From assembly GCA_965217135.1 (NCBI GenBank), contig OZ244249.1, positions 2,666,001-2,730,000 of the forward strand: DNA of 64,000 nucleotides, given 5' to 3'. Both the position numbers and the translations under genes were made by a program. Of this stretch, positions 17,900-26,284 are shown in pieces (position 1 is the first letter of the stretch; every line of letters starts with the position of its first letter). The notes under the pieces were generated by a model. That model was given only the letters and a program-made list of their open reading frames with translations. It was not told the DNA's origin and did no database searches. The DNA comes from HXMU1420-2 sp017643305. Lineage in GTDB: Bacteria > Pseudomonadota > Alphaproteobacteria > Rhodobacterales > Rhodobacteraceae.

Positions 17900-19155
17900 T
17901 GACCCCAAGCTTTCCCGAGATGATCCGCGTCTTTGGACGGATCGGCTTGCTCAGCTTCGGAGGGCCTGCCGCACAGATCGCCTTGATGCACCGGGAATTG
18001 GTGGAGGACCGGCCTTGGCTGGACGAAGATACTTATCTCCGCGCCCTGTCTCTTTGCATGCTGCTGCCCGGACCCGAAGCGATGCAACTGGCCACCTATG
18101 CTGGCTGGCGCCTGCGCGGGGTGTCCGGCGGGCTGCTGGCCGGGGCGCTGTTCGTGCTGCCGGGCGCGGCGGTGATCGCGGCGCTGGTGGGACTTTACGC
18201 GGCCTATGGCGCCCTGCCACTGGTGCAGGCGGCCTTTCTGGGCGTAAAGGCGGCGGTGATTGTGATCGTGATTCAGGCGCTGATCAAACTGATGCGCAAG
18301 GCACTGACGGGGACCAGTGCTTGGATTCTGGCCGTGCTGAGCTTTGTGGCGATCTTTGCCTTCAACCTCCCCTTCCCGGCCATCATCGCGCTCGCCGCGA
18401 TTGCTGGAGCCGTGCTGATCGATATGCCCACAGCCACCACATCAGGGACGCAGTCTAAAACCACAGGCGCACATCCCCTGCGAACACTGGCAGTATGGCT
18501 GCCTTTGTGGCTTGGCCCGTTGGTGACGCTGTCGGTGACCGGCCCGAAACTACTGGCCGAGCTTGGCTGGTTCTTTGCCTGGCTGGCCGTGGTCACCTTT
18601 GGCGGGGCCTATGCCGTGCTGGCCTACATGACCCAAACCGTTGTCGAAACCCACGGTTGGATCAGCACCGCCCAAATGATCGACGCACTGGGTCTGGCGG
18701 AAACCACGCCTGGTCCACTGATCCTGGTGACCCAGTTTGTCGCCATGCTGACCGGTCAGATCCAGGGCGGTGCTTCGCTGGCGCTGGCGGCTGGTGCCGT
18801 TGCGTTGTGGGCAACGTTCATCCCCTGTTTCCTGTGGATCTTCCTGGCGGCACCATGGCTGGAACAGATCGCCGCCCGCCCCCGGCTGGGCGCTGTGATG
18901 AAGGGCATCTCCGCAGCCGTGGTTGGTGTGATCCTGAACCTGTCGGTCTGGTTCGCGCTGCATGTTCTGTTTGGCACGGTAACGCCGTTGACGGATGGGA
19001 TGGTTCTGCTCCCGGTCCCTGCGCTGGACACGCTCGATCTCTCGGCGCTCGCCCTGACGGTGATCGCGGCAGGGCTTATGGGCTGGCGCAAGCTGGGCAT
19101 GATCCCTGCGCTCGCCACGCTTTCCCTGTGCGGCATGGCCCAGCATTTGCTGTGA
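17896..19155 (+). CDS. chrA: Chromate efflux transporter ChrA
   Basis: A 419-residue long-chain CHR family transporter made of two homologous halves. The first contains IGLLSFGGPAAQIALMHREL and LLPGPEAMQLATYAGW; the second has FGGAYAVLAYMTQ and LGLAETTPGPLILVTQFVA. These are the signature repeats that set the ChrA fold of about ten helices. It exports chromate from the cytoplasm. The start codon overlaps the chrB remnant. With the putative sensor lost, expression may be constitutive or driven by readthrough (inference). Confidence 0.93.
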   Translation: MMTPSFPEMIRVFGRIGLLSFGGPAAQIALMHRELVEDRPWLDEDTYLRALSLCMLLPGPEAMQLATYAGWRLRGVSGGLLAGALFVLPGAAVIAALVGLYAAYGALPLVQAAFLGVKAAVIVIVIQALIKLMRKALTGTSAWILAVLSFVAIFAFNLPFPAIIALAAIAGAVLIDMPTATTSGTQSKTTGAHPLRTLAVWLPLWLGPLVTLSVTGPKLLAELGWFFAWLAVVTFGGAYAVLAYMTQTVVETHGWISTAQMIDALGLAETTPGPLILVTQFVAMLTGQIQGGASLALAAGAVALWATFIPCFLWIFLAAPWLEQIAARPRLGAVMKGISAAVVGVILNLSVWFALHVLFGTVTPLTDGMVLLPVPALDTLDLSALALTVIAAGLMGWRKLGMIPALATLSLCGMAQHLL

Positions 19156-19206
19156 ACGCGACAGAAAATCCGTGACTTGCGGACAAATTATTAATGATGC
19201 GTCCTT

Positions 19207-19611
19207 CTACCAGGCAATATTGCCGTCCACATCATGCACTACCGCATCCACGTCGATCTCCACCACCATACCCGGTTGTGTCAGTCCGGCGGCTACCCCG
19301 GTCAGCACTGGCTCAATGCCCGCAAACGCCTCACCATGGGCCTTGATGAACCCGGCAGACGCTGCAAGATCCGGCATATAGGCCCGCACCCGACAGACAT
19401 GCCGCATGTCCGCGCCGACATCCTTAAGAGCCTGTTCGATCCGCCCAAGAATATACCGAGTCTGCGCATAGGCATCCCCCGGCGCGTGCAGCTTCCCCGA
19501 CGGCTCAATCGCCGTGGTTCCGGCCACCCAAACAAAGGGACCCACCCGTTTGGCCCGGGAATAGCTGCCGATTTCTTCGAACCGGCCACCACCGGATGCC
19601 TTGCGGATCAT
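19207..19611 (-). CDS. RidA (YjgF/YER057c/UK114) family protein
   Basis: A 134-residue RidA-family protein, last gene of the BMC operon, starting one base after the stop of the preceding dehydrogenase (TAAG-ATG). RidA trimers hydrolyse reactive imines and enamines to carbonyls plus ammonia. Core features include FVWVAGTTAI, the segment around ADMRHVCRVRAYM, where R107 of E. coli RidA would fall, and the C-terminal VEIDVDAVVHD. The closing residues diverge from canonical RidA, so it may be one of the Rid subfamilies. Co-transcription with amine/aldehyde enzymes suggests handling of imines from amine oxidation (inference). Confidence 0.85.
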   Translation of the reverse strand: MIRKASGGGRFEEIGSYSRAKRVGPFVWVAGTTAIEPSGKLHAPGDAYAQTRYILGRIEQALKDVGADMRHVCRVRAYMPDLAASAGFIKAHGEAFAGIEPVLTGVAAGLTQPGMVVEIDVDAVVHDVDGNIAW

Positions 19612-19612
19612 C

Positions 19613-20791
19613 TTATGCCCCTAACCGCGACCGGATCGCGTCTGCCGCGCGGTGCAGCGCGGCCTGTTCCACTTCGCTCAAACGCAAGTCTTCCACCGAG
19701 ATGAACCCACTGGCACCCAGATGCGCCGGCACGCCCAGCACCACGCCGCTTAACCCGTATTCGCCGTCCAGCATCACCGAAACCGGCACCGGCCCGCTGC
19801 GCGCGCCGCGCAGGTGGTCCAGCAATTCCATCGTCGCATGCGCCGGGGCCAACGTGGCAGAGCCGGATTTCTTCAAGGCAACCACTTGCCCACCTCCCGT
19901 CACCGCATCCGTCACGCAGGCCTCGATCTGCTCCGGCGTCAGGAAGGTCTGCAGGCTGCGCCCCCGGATCCGCGCCAAAGATGGGATCGGGGCCATTTCC
20001 TCACCATGGCTGCCCAGCGTGATCGCCTGCACATCCGCAGGGTTCACCCCGGCGGCCCGAGCCAACGCGTGGCGGAAGCGCGCGCTGTCCAATGTCCCGG
20101 CCATGCCCAGTACCCGTTCGCGCGGGAACCCGGTGGCGGTCAGCATTTCCACTGTCATTTCGTCCAGCGGGTTGGTCACAACAATGACTATGGCCTGCGG
20201 AGCCGCGCTGCGGATCGCCTCCGCCGCGGTGCGGATTACCCGCGCGTTTACGTCGATCAGATCGGCACGCGTCATCCCCGGTCCACGCGCCCGGCCTGCG
20301 GTGACCACCACCACATCCGAGCCCGCAACAAGGCTCAGGCTTTCCCCCCCCGAACACCGCGCCCGTGTGCCGGTGATGCCACTGGCATGGTTCAGGTCCA
20401 GCGCTGTGGCTGCCGCCAGCCCCGGCGCGATATCGATTAAAACCAGCTCATCCGCCAGATCGGCATTGGCCGCCAGATGCGCCACCGTAGCGCCCACACC
20501 ACCTGCGCCGACAAAAGCGATCTTGGAATACCGTCGCACCGTCTTCGATCCTGCCCGGCTAGGCGCCACCCATTTCGGCGACCGCCGGTGCAAAACACGG
20601 CGCAGGGTTGTGGCCCCATCCGCCTGTACCACGGCGGGCTTTTCCAATGGTCCGTCCAGCAACCGGATCCCGATCCGGGCGGCCGTTTCGCGCGCCACAT
20701 CAGTGATGATGTCACCGGGCAGCAGTTCAAAAACGATCCGGCCCCGTTGCCGGGCCTCCTCAATCAGATCGCTGCCAACAACCCGCGCCAT
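19613..20791 (-). CDS. Lactate/malate dehydrogenase-family protein with BMC-type N-terminal extension
   Basis: A 392-residue protein. Residues ~90-390 are a lactate/malate dehydrogenase: NAD motif IAFVGAGGVGATVA, RARGPGMTRADL (substrate arginine loop), VTNPLDEM, and the catalytic histidine in ITLGSHGEEMAP. An ~85-residue extension precedes it; its PGDIITDVARETAARIGIRL resembles the short 'I-T-P-x-A-R-x-x-A-x-x-x-G-I' motif found in several BMC-associated proteins, so it may target the enzyme to the lumen. The substrate is unlikely to be TCA malate; a 2-hydroxyacid or lactaldehyde-derived acid, or NAD recycling, are options. A GAGGG ribosome site supports the start at 20791. Confidence 0.8.
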   Translation of the reverse strand: MARVVGSDLIEEARQRGRIVFELLPGDIITDVARETAARIGIRLLDGPLEKPAVVQADGATTLRRVLHRRSPKWVAPSRAGSKTVRRYSKIAFVGAGGVGATVAHLAANADLADELVLIDIAPGLAAATALDLNHASGITGTRARCSGGESLSLVAGSDVVVVTAGRARGPGMTRADLIDVNARVIRTAAEAIRSAAPQAIVIVVTNPLDEMTVEMLTATGFPRERVLGMAGTLDSARFRHALARAAGVNPADVQAITLGSHGEEMAPIPSLARIRGRSLQTFLTPEQIEACVTDAVTGGGQVVALKKSGSATLAPAHATMELLDHLRGARSGPVPVSVMLDGEYGLSGVVLGVPAHLGASGFISVEDLRLSEVEQAALHRAADAIRSRLGA

Positions 20792-20808
20792 TTAACAGCC
20801 CTCGCCCA

Positions 20809-21432
20809 TCATTCAGGACGCCCATCCACGGCTTCAATGGCTCGAACTGCAGCGTCGATCGCGGTCTTCACCGAATTCTCACTGCCTGAGAAGAACAGTC
20901 GCCCAAACCGGCCCACGGCGCGCACCTCGACAATGTCGATCTCTGCCGCCTTCTCCGCCTCATTCGTGGCGATGGAGATATAGGCTGCCGGGGCACATTC
21001 AACGATGCCCAGCGTCTGACCCGGAACCAGAAGCGAGCCCTTGCGCCACTTGTTCAGCAACTGCGCCTGATACGGCTCCACCGAGGTGATCACCTGGGTC
21101 GACGCGATCTGCGGCTTGATCCGGTCCGACATGCTGGCCCCAAGCTCTGCAAGGATGGCATCGCGCGCCATGCTGACCTCGGCATTCGACGGGGACCGGA
21201 GAATGAAAAAGCCGAACTCGCGTTCCACCAACTGGCTCGTCGCCTCCACACTGGATGCTTTCAGCGCCCGGTCAATCAGTTGAAATACGCCATTGCCTGG
21301 CGCGAGTTCCCCGATCAAAACCGTATCCCCGCTGAGCGGGATGGAGCCCTGCACCGTCGCGCCATTATAGGCGGCAAATTTCGGTTGCAGGTTGTCGATC
21401 TGCATCAACGCACGGATGGTGATATCGCTCAT
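20809..21432 (-). CDS. BMC-T shell protein (tandem BMC domains)
   Basis: A 207-residue protein with two fused BMC folds (about residues 1-100 and 105-205), the pseudohexameric trimer type that forms gated facets of microcompartment shells. Recognisable stretches are SGDTVLIGELAPGNG in the first half and GQTLGIVECAPAAYISIATNEAEKAAEI in broken form in the second (the usual G-x-V-E-x-x-x-x-A-x-x-A-x-D pattern). It lies between the aldehyde dehydrogenase (88-base gap) and the malate-dehydrogenase-like gene (17-base gap). Together with the BMC-H and BMC-P genes it supplies all three tile types needed for a closed shell. Confidence 0.85.
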   Translation of the reverse strand: MSDITIRALMQIDNLQPKFAAYNGATVQGSIPLSGDTVLIGELAPGNGVFQLIDRALKASSVEATSQLVEREFGFFILRSPSNAEVSMARDAILAELGASMSDRIKPQIASTQVITSVEPYQAQLLNKWRKGSLLVPGQTLGIVECAPAAYISIATNEAEKAAEIDIVEVRAVGRFGRLFFSGSENSVKTAIDAAVRAIEAVDGRPE

Positions 21433-21520
21433 GTTTGTCTCCGTATGGCCTCGTGTCCTGCCCTGGTCGCTCGTCGTCCCCTGCCCCTTTGAGGGAGAGG
21501 TTCAGGGTAAGGGGGCAGCC

Positions 21521-22897
21521 TCAGCCGTATTCCTCATTGATGTCGCGCCACGGACGGTTCGCATAAGCCACCCGTTTGATGTTGATCAGGTGCAGCGCAG
21601 TCACGTTGTCCGACGTGATCGAACCGGACCATGTGCCGGTCCCCAGCATGAAACTCGGCTCCAGGTCTGTGGCATAGCCCGCACCGCCATGGATCGCAGG
21701 CACATTCACCAGCACCCGCCCGGTGGGCACGCTGGCAAATTTCGCAACCACCTCCGGATCGTTGGAATGCACCACTGCGGAATGCCCCCAGCCTTCGAAC
21801 CGGGCAATCGAATGTGCCAGGTCGATACCATGGTCGCTGTCACGCGCGTCCATGAAACATAAAACCGGGTTCAGCTTTTCCGCCGTCAGCGGGCGATGCC
21901 AGCCGATCTCGCTTTCCTCGCTGACCAGCACCTTGGTGCAAGGCGGGATCGAGAAGCCGGCCAGCTCTGCCAGAACCTCGGGCGCCTGGCCCACGCGTTC
22001 GGGGTTCATCGCCTGGCGTCCGGTGAAGATCACCTTGGCCAGACGGTCGGCCTCTGCCGGGGTGCAGAAATAGGCGCCGGCCATCTTCAGAGCCTGACGC
22101 ATGTCGCGGGCAATCTCCGGGTCAGCGATCACCGCCTGTTCGGACACGCAAGCTGTGCCATAGTCAAAGCTTTTGGACGCGATGACCATTTCGGCCACTT
22201 CATCCAGTTCACCTGCCATGGATTTGTGCACGTAGCAGGGCACATTGCCCGCTCCTACCGCCAGCGTCGGCTTACCGCTGGAATAGGCTGCCTTGACCAT
22301 GGCGGGGCCGCCCGTCGCCATCACCACCGAAGTGCGGCGGTGTTTCATCAGCTCGGCCGTGCCCTGGATCGTGACCGCATCGAGGCACTGGATAAGCCCC
22401 TTGGGCGCGCCCATCTGGTCGGCCACGCGGGACATGATGCGCACAACTTCATTGCCAATCTTCACCCCACGCGGATGTGGGGCGCAGACAATCGCGTTGC
22501 CCGCTTTGACTGCACTCAAAACCTTGAAAATTATGGTCGAGGACGGGTTGGTCACCGGGATCAGCGCGGCCACCACGCCCATCGGCTCACCAAAGGCCGC
22601 GATCTTGGTCGCATCGTCACGCCAGAGACAACCAAGCGTGGTGATATCCCGCAACCAGTCCGCCGCGCCGCGCGCGTTCATCAGGTCCTTTATGCGCTTG
22701 TGTTCGGCATTGCCATAGCCGGTCTCCTCGACCGCCATCCGACCCAGCCGCGCGCATTCCGGTTCGATCGCGTCGGCCATGGCCTGCACGATGGCGTCCA
22801 CATGCGCCGGATCGGTTCCGAGGAATTGCTTATAGGCCTCGAAGGCCTGTTCCGCACAGCGGCGGGCGGCAGCGATGGATTTCAGATCGGCATCCAT
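21521..22897 (-). CDS. CoA-acylating aldehyde dehydrogenase of the BMC type
   Basis: A 458-residue aldehyde dehydrogenase of the PduP/EutE group, converting an aldehyde plus CoA and NAD to an acyl-CoA. The catalytic cysteine is C250 in SFDYGTACVSEQ. The nucleotide site includes PVTNPSSTIIFK and MATGGPAMVKAAYSSGKP. The active-site Glu found in hydrolytic aldehyde dehydrogenases is not evident, consistent with acylating activity. This is the signature enzyme of aldehyde-processing metabolosomes. No extra C-terminal targeting peptide is visible; the N-terminal ~25 residues could form an amphipathic helix. It starts directly after the preceding dehydrogenase stop. Confidence 0.9.
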   Translation of the reverse strand: MDADLKSIAAARRCAEQAFEAYKQFLGTDPAHVDAIVQAMADAIEPECARLGRMAVEETGYGNAEHKRIKDLMNARGAADWLRDITTLGCLWRDDATKIAAFGEPMGVVAALIPVTNPSSTIIFKVLSAVKAGNAIVCAPHPRGVKIGNEVVRIMSRVADQMGAPKGLIQCLDAVTIQGTAELMKHRRTSVVMATGGPAMVKAAYSSGKPTLAVGAGNVPCYVHKSMAGELDEVAEMVIASKSFDYGTACVSEQAVIADPEIARDMRQALKMAGAYFCTPAEADRLAKVIFTGRQAMNPERVGQAPEVLAELAGFSIPPCTKVLVSEESEIGWHRPLTAEKLNPVLCFMDARDSDHGIDLAHSIARFEGWGHSAVVHSNDPEVVAKFASVPTGRVLVNVPAIHGGAGYATDLEPSFMLGTGTWSGSITSDNVTALHLINIKRVAYANRPWRDINEEYG

Positions 22898-24088
22898 TTA
22901 GCGACCTCCCGTGGCAATGCGGTCCATCGCGATGCGGGCCGTGTCGATATCAACCGCCTCGATCCCGATGGTATCTAACTTGCGGCCTGCTGCGGCCACA
23001 TCCGCGCCCAGCACGGCCGAGGCCAGCGTGATCATCGCCCGCGTCACGGGCACCTCGACCCCAGCCAGACGTGCGGCAGAACACAGCGGGACCAGCGATC
23101 CGATGATCCCGTCGCGCAGCAGGGCCTTGCTGGTCGTCGCGTCCGGCACCGGGCGCGCACCGGCGCCTTTCAGCGCCCCGGCATGGGTCAGCACCCATTC
23201 CTCATCCGTCGGCAGCGTCCTTTCCCCGAACCGTTGCGCCACGTCACGCCGTTCCTGTGCCAGCTGGTCGATCACGCCGCGCTGCTCGGGCCCGATCAGG
23301 GCTGCAAAGGTCTGGTTTTCCGGCAAAGGAGTGCCTCCGGACGGCACGGGCACGGCGCCGGAGCCTAGCGCCGGACCGCTCATTAACAACGCCGGGAATT
23401 CCACCAGTGCCGAACCATCCGCAAAGCCAGAACTCAGCACGTTCTGACATGGCGCCAGATTTGGCAGCAGCTTGGCCAAACCCTCCAGCACCGACATCCG
23501 GCCTGACGGCAGCGTCGCCGCCGCCACTGGGGCCGCCGCAGACAGGTTCAAAACCGCACCCTGTGCCGCAATCCAATAGGGCAGGCCCTGGCATTCCACG
23601 ATGGTCACATCCGCCGATGCCCCACCGATCCGAAGGAACCACGCGGTCTCCAACGCACCGAGCGATCGCCCCTGCGGCAGAACCAGAACTTGACCGTCGC
23701 TCAGATGGTCGGCCAACACCATCGCATATGTACGCTGCTTGTGCACTGGACCAGTGAGAAAGATCACCTCAGCACCCTGCACTGCCCCATCAAGCTCTGC
23801 GGTCAGGCACACGGAGGGCGCCGCGTCGCGATCGATCTGGTAGGAACCGACAGGCCCGTCGCCGCGCAAGGCAATTCCAGACGCCGCACGCATAGCCTCC
23901 AGTTCCGCACCATAGGCCGAAAACAGGGTCACCTCACAGCCTTCGGCTATGCAGAGAGCCGCAATCAGGCGGGCATCCGGCCCGCCCCCCAGAACCGCGA
24001 TGCGGCGATACTCCGGCACGGTAGCTGGCGGTTCAGACACCGAGCGGCGATTGGCCGCATCAGCGAAATCCGCGAAAGCGTTAGACAT
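22898..24088 (-). CDS. Octopine/opine-dehydrogenase-like NAD(P) enzyme with N-terminal targeting-like peptide
   Basis: A 396-residue protein. After the first ~27 residues a Rossmann domain starts with IAVLGGGPDARLIAALCIAEG; a helical C-terminal domain (about 225-396) resembles NAD/NADP octopine/nopaline dehydrogenases. The N-terminal MSNAFADFADAANRRS looks like a short amphipathic helix, followed by a Pro-rich linker (VSEPPATVPEY), the architecture of BMC encapsulation peptides. Opine-type enzymes join or split N-substituted amino acids and 2-oxoacids, which suits an amine/N-alkylglutamate pathway (inference). It is contiguous with the aldehyde dehydrogenase gene. Confidence 0.75.
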   Translation of the reverse strand: MSNAFADFADAANRRSVSEPPATVPEYRRIAVLGGGPDARLIAALCIAEGCEVTLFSAYGAELEAMRAASGIALRGDGPVGSYQIDRDAAPSVCLTAELDGAVQGAEVIFLTGPVHKQRTYAMVLADHLSDGQVLVLPQGRSLGALETAWFLRIGGASADVTIVECQGLPYWIAAQGAVLNLSAAAPVAAATLPSGRMSVLEGLAKLLPNLAPCQNVLSSGFADGSALVEFPALLMSGPALGSGAVPVPSGGTPLPENQTFAALIGPEQRGVIDQLAQERRDVAQRFGERTLPTDEEWVLTHAGALKGAGARPVPDATTSKALLRDGIIGSLVPLCSAARLAGVEVPVTRAMITLASAVLGADVAAAGRKLDTIGIEAVDIDTARIAMDRIATGGR

Positions 24089-24118
24089 GAAAAGCCTCCC
24101 GTATCCTCAGGGGTGACC

Positions 24119-24168
24119 AAGAATTTTTCAAAAATTCTTGGCAAAATTCTTTGAAAGAATTTTGCCCC
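24119..24168. promoter_or_regulatory. Two adjacent perfect hairpins inside the BMC operon
   Basis: Arms CAAGAATTTTT/AAAAATTCTTG around one base, then GCAAAATTCTTT/AAAGAATTTTGC around one base, fill the gap between the shell hexamer gene and the opine-dehydrogenase-like gene. They could act as a partial terminator or RNA processing site that keeps shell protein output above enzyme output. Similar paired palindromes recur at 41739, 57690 and 59072. Confidence 0.6.
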
Positions 24169-24182
24169 CGCCGATGGCGCTG

Positions 24183-24491
24183 TTACGCCGCCGATCCAGC
24201 GCCGAGACCTTCTATGATCGCTTCCAGCTCATCATGCGGCCGTGCGATCACGTGCACGGACACCACCTCGCCGACCTTGTTGGCCGCCGTGGCACCGGCA
24301 TCGGTTGCGGCCTTGACGGCCCCGACTTCGCCTCGCACGAGCGTGGAGACCAGCCCGCCGCCTGCCTTGGTCTGGCACACGATGGTAACGCTGGCCGCCT
24401 TGACCATTGCATCTGCCGCTTCGATTGACGCGACAAGCCCGCGTGTTTCGATCATTCCCAGGGCCGCCTGACCCGCTGCTGGTTTCGCCAT
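24183..24491 (-). CDS. BMC-H shell hexamer protein
   Basis: A 102-residue single-domain BMC protein of the PduA/EutM/CsoS1 class. ALGMIETRGLVASIEAADAM at residues ~10-29 is the near-universal BMC-H signature, and the C-terminal part (VGEVVSVHVIARPHDELE) completes the fold. Six copies form the hexagonal tile that makes most of the shell facets; the central pore decides which metabolites pass. It starts 22 bases after the EutN-type gene and is followed by strong hairpins. Confidence 0.95.
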   Translation of the reverse strand: MAKPAAGQAALGMIETRGLVASIEAADAMVKAASVTIVCQTKAGGGLVSTLVRGEVGAVKAATDAGATAANKVGEVVSVHVIARPHDELEAIIEGLGAGSAA

Positions 24492-24513
24492 TCGTTCGTC
24501 CTCCGCGTAACCG

Positions 24514-24783
24514 CTACTGTTCCACCGACACGCTGTCGATCACCGCGATAATCGCGGCATCAACCGGTGCGCCGGCCATTCCGGTCGGCAGACGCGCTGC
24601 CGACCCTTCCGTTATCATGACGACGTCGCCGACCCCTGCGCCACAGGTGTCCACGGCGATACGGGCAGGTTCCAACACTTTGCCCGCGCCGTCGGTCACA
24701 TCCACAAGCAGGAGCGCACGCCCCGTGAGCTGCGCATCCTTGACGGTAGCGTGCACCGTGCCGCTGACCCGCCCGAGCCGCAT
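24514..24783 (-). CDS. BMC-P shell pentamer protein (EutN/CcmL family)
   Basis: An 89-residue EutN/CcmL family protein that forms the pentameric vertices closing a microcompartment. Characteristic elements are the opening MRLGRVSGTVHATVKD, LLLVDVTDG, the glycine-rich DTCGAGVGDVVMITEGSAAR and the C-terminal AIIAVIDSVSVE. The ATG overlaps the stop of the glutamine-synthetase-like gene (TGATG), tying shell assembly to the ligase on the same transcript. Confidence 0.94.
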   Translation of the reverse strand: MRLGRVSGTVHATVKDAQLTGRALLLVDVTDGAGKVLEPARIAVDTCGAGVGDVVMITEGSAARLPTGMAGAPVDAAIIAVIDSVSVEQ

Positions 24784-26078
24784 CAGAAATTCACCAGGTA
24801 ACGCTGGGTTTCCACCGGGGTCACCTGGCTTGCGATAAATTCAAGCTCCCGCTCAGCCTGCTGGAGATAAATTTCATAGGCAAATTCGCCCATTACATCC
24901 TTGAGCCACTCGGACCCGCGCGCCAGCGCAACCGCGCTTGCACCGTCCAGAGGGATCGACGGCGCGTTTTCGTCCTCATACCCGTTGCCTTCGCAGATCG
25001 GTCCAGGCTGAATGCCCCGTTCGATCCCATCAAGCCCGGCCGCAATATCGGCAGCCAGCAGGTAATAAGGGTTGGCGTCGGCGCTGGCATCGCGCTTTTC
25101 AGCCCGCACTGCGCTGTCTGACCCTTCGATGATGCGGATGCCCACCGTTCGGTCATCAATGCCCCAAGACGCGTTGGTCGGGCAGAAGCTGTAAGGCTGA
25201 CGCCGACGGAACCCGTTGGGCGTGGGCGAAGCACAGATCGCAATCTCCGCCATCCGCTTTTGCAGGCCACCGACGAACAGCTTGCCGGTTTCATTCAGCT
25301 TGCCACCGTCGGCGAATGCATTCTTGCCATCCTTCCACAGCGAATAATGCGCATGGAAGCCATTGCCGGATTCCTCGAAGAACGGCTTGGCCATGAACGT
25401 GGCGCGGTAGCCAGCCGCCTGGGCCAGCTGTTTCACGAGGCTGCGGAACATCACCACACGGTCGGCGGCCAGCAGCGCTTCATCATAGCGAATGTTCACC
25501 TCGACCTGACCAGCGGCATATTCCGGGTTCGATTGTTCGATCGGGATGCCGCATTCGTTGATCTCGCGGCGAATGGGGCCCAGCACATGTTCCAACTCGG
25601 CCGCACGGTCCAGTCCGTAGACGCCAATGCCCTGATCCTTTGGCAGGTTGGTTTCCGGGTCGAGCAGATAGAATTCCAGCTCAGTCCCCACATTCACCTG
25701 AAAGCCCATGTCAGCCGCGCGTTCCAGCTGCCGGACCAGTGCCTGGCGCGGGTCGATCGGAACGGGCTTGTGGTCCATTCCTTCAGCACGCGCGAAACAG
25801 ATTGCCACGCCTGGCTCCCACGGCATGGACACAGGTTTGGTGACCGGAAAAAGATGCATATCCGGGTAGCCATTGCCGAAGTTGACATAAGGCGTGTCCC
25901 AGACATCGCAGGTCATATCGATGGCAAAGGTGGCAATCGACATGGCGTTGCCGTTCTTGCAGATGTTATCCCAGTGGCTCGCCGGGAAGCGCTTGCCACG
26001 CATGATCCCGTTGGCATCGCCTAGCCCCATGGCCACGGTGTGCGTGCCCTCGGGCAACGAAAAATCTGTACCGGTCAT
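24783..26078 (-). CDS. Glutamine-synthetase-family gamma-glutamyl-amine ligase
   Basis: A 431-residue protein of the glutamine synthetase fold, related to GlnA3/PuuA/GmaS enzymes that attach an amine to the gamma-carboxyl of glutamate using ATP. Metal and nucleotide residues appear in VGTELEFYLLD, AAGQVEVNI, GNGFHAHYSLW, GIRIIEGSDSAVRAEKR and ADANPYYLLAADIAAG. The adenylylation segment NLYDLPPEE of assimilatory GlnA is missing, so it is unlikely to be the nitrogen-assimilation enzyme. The start at 26078 has a GGGAG ribosome site; upstream frame is rejected. As first gene of the BMC operon it probably catalyses the entry step; the amine is unknown. Confidence 0.85.
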   Translation of the reverse strand: MTGTDFSLPEGTHTVAMGLGDANGIMRGKRFPASHWDNICKNGNAMSIATFAIDMTCDVWDTPYVNFGNGYPDMHLFPVTKPVSMPWEPGVAICFARAEGMDHKPVPIDPRQALVRQLERAADMGFQVNVGTELEFYLLDPETNLPKDQGIGVYGLDRAAELEHVLGPIRREINECGIPIEQSNPEYAAGQVEVNIRYDEALLAADRVVMFRSLVKQLAQAAGYRATFMAKPFFEESGNGFHAHYSLWKDGKNAFADGGKLNETGKLFVGGLQKRMAEIAICASPTPNGFRRRQPYSFCPTNASWGIDDRTVGIRIIEGSDSAVRAEKRDASADANPYYLLAADIAAGLDGIERGIQPGPICEGNGYEDENAPSIPLDGASAVALARGSEWLKDVMGEFAYEIYLQQAERELEFIASQVTPVETQRYLVNF

Positions 26079-26120
26079 TGTAACTCCCTGTCGTTTTTCC
26101 GGTTCTTGCCAGCTGACCGT

Positions 26121-26151
26121 ATTCTGTATACAGTATTCACAAATACAGTAT
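26121..26151. promoter_or_regulatory. GntR-type operator in the divergent BMC promoter
   Basis: The perfect 10-bp palindrome CTGTATACAG at 26124-26133 lies inside a region with two direct copies of ATACAGTAT (26128-26136 and 26143-26151). It lies between the ligase gene (start 26078) and the divergent FAD oxidase (start 26285). The same decamer precedes the second operon at 31485. The probable binder is the GntR regulator at 31991. Confidence 0.7.
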
Positions 26152-26284
26152 CCGGCAAGAGGGTTTCTGATATTGCGTATCATGTCCGCTTCGTTTGAAT
26201 TCTCAACAAAAACCGAAGCCCCCTGCTTGGCTGCGCGGGTCCCGGCTCGGGCGGTGACCGCCTTGAACCCTGGACGCTGACACA

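Noticed and set aside
19613..20791. TCA-cycle malate dehydrogenase
   Set aside because: The long N-terminal extension and position inside a BMC operon do not fit housekeeping Mdh, which is usually next to sucCD/sucAB in this group.
24783..26078. Assimilatory glutamine synthetase GlnA
   Set aside because: The adenylylation segment is absent, no glnB is nearby, and it is coupled to a shell protein gene.
19207..26078. Carboxysome, ethanolamine (Eut) or propanediol (Pdu) microcompartment
   Set aside because: No RuBisCO or carbonic anhydrase, no EutBC or PduCDE B12 enzymes, no glycyl radical enzyme in the window.
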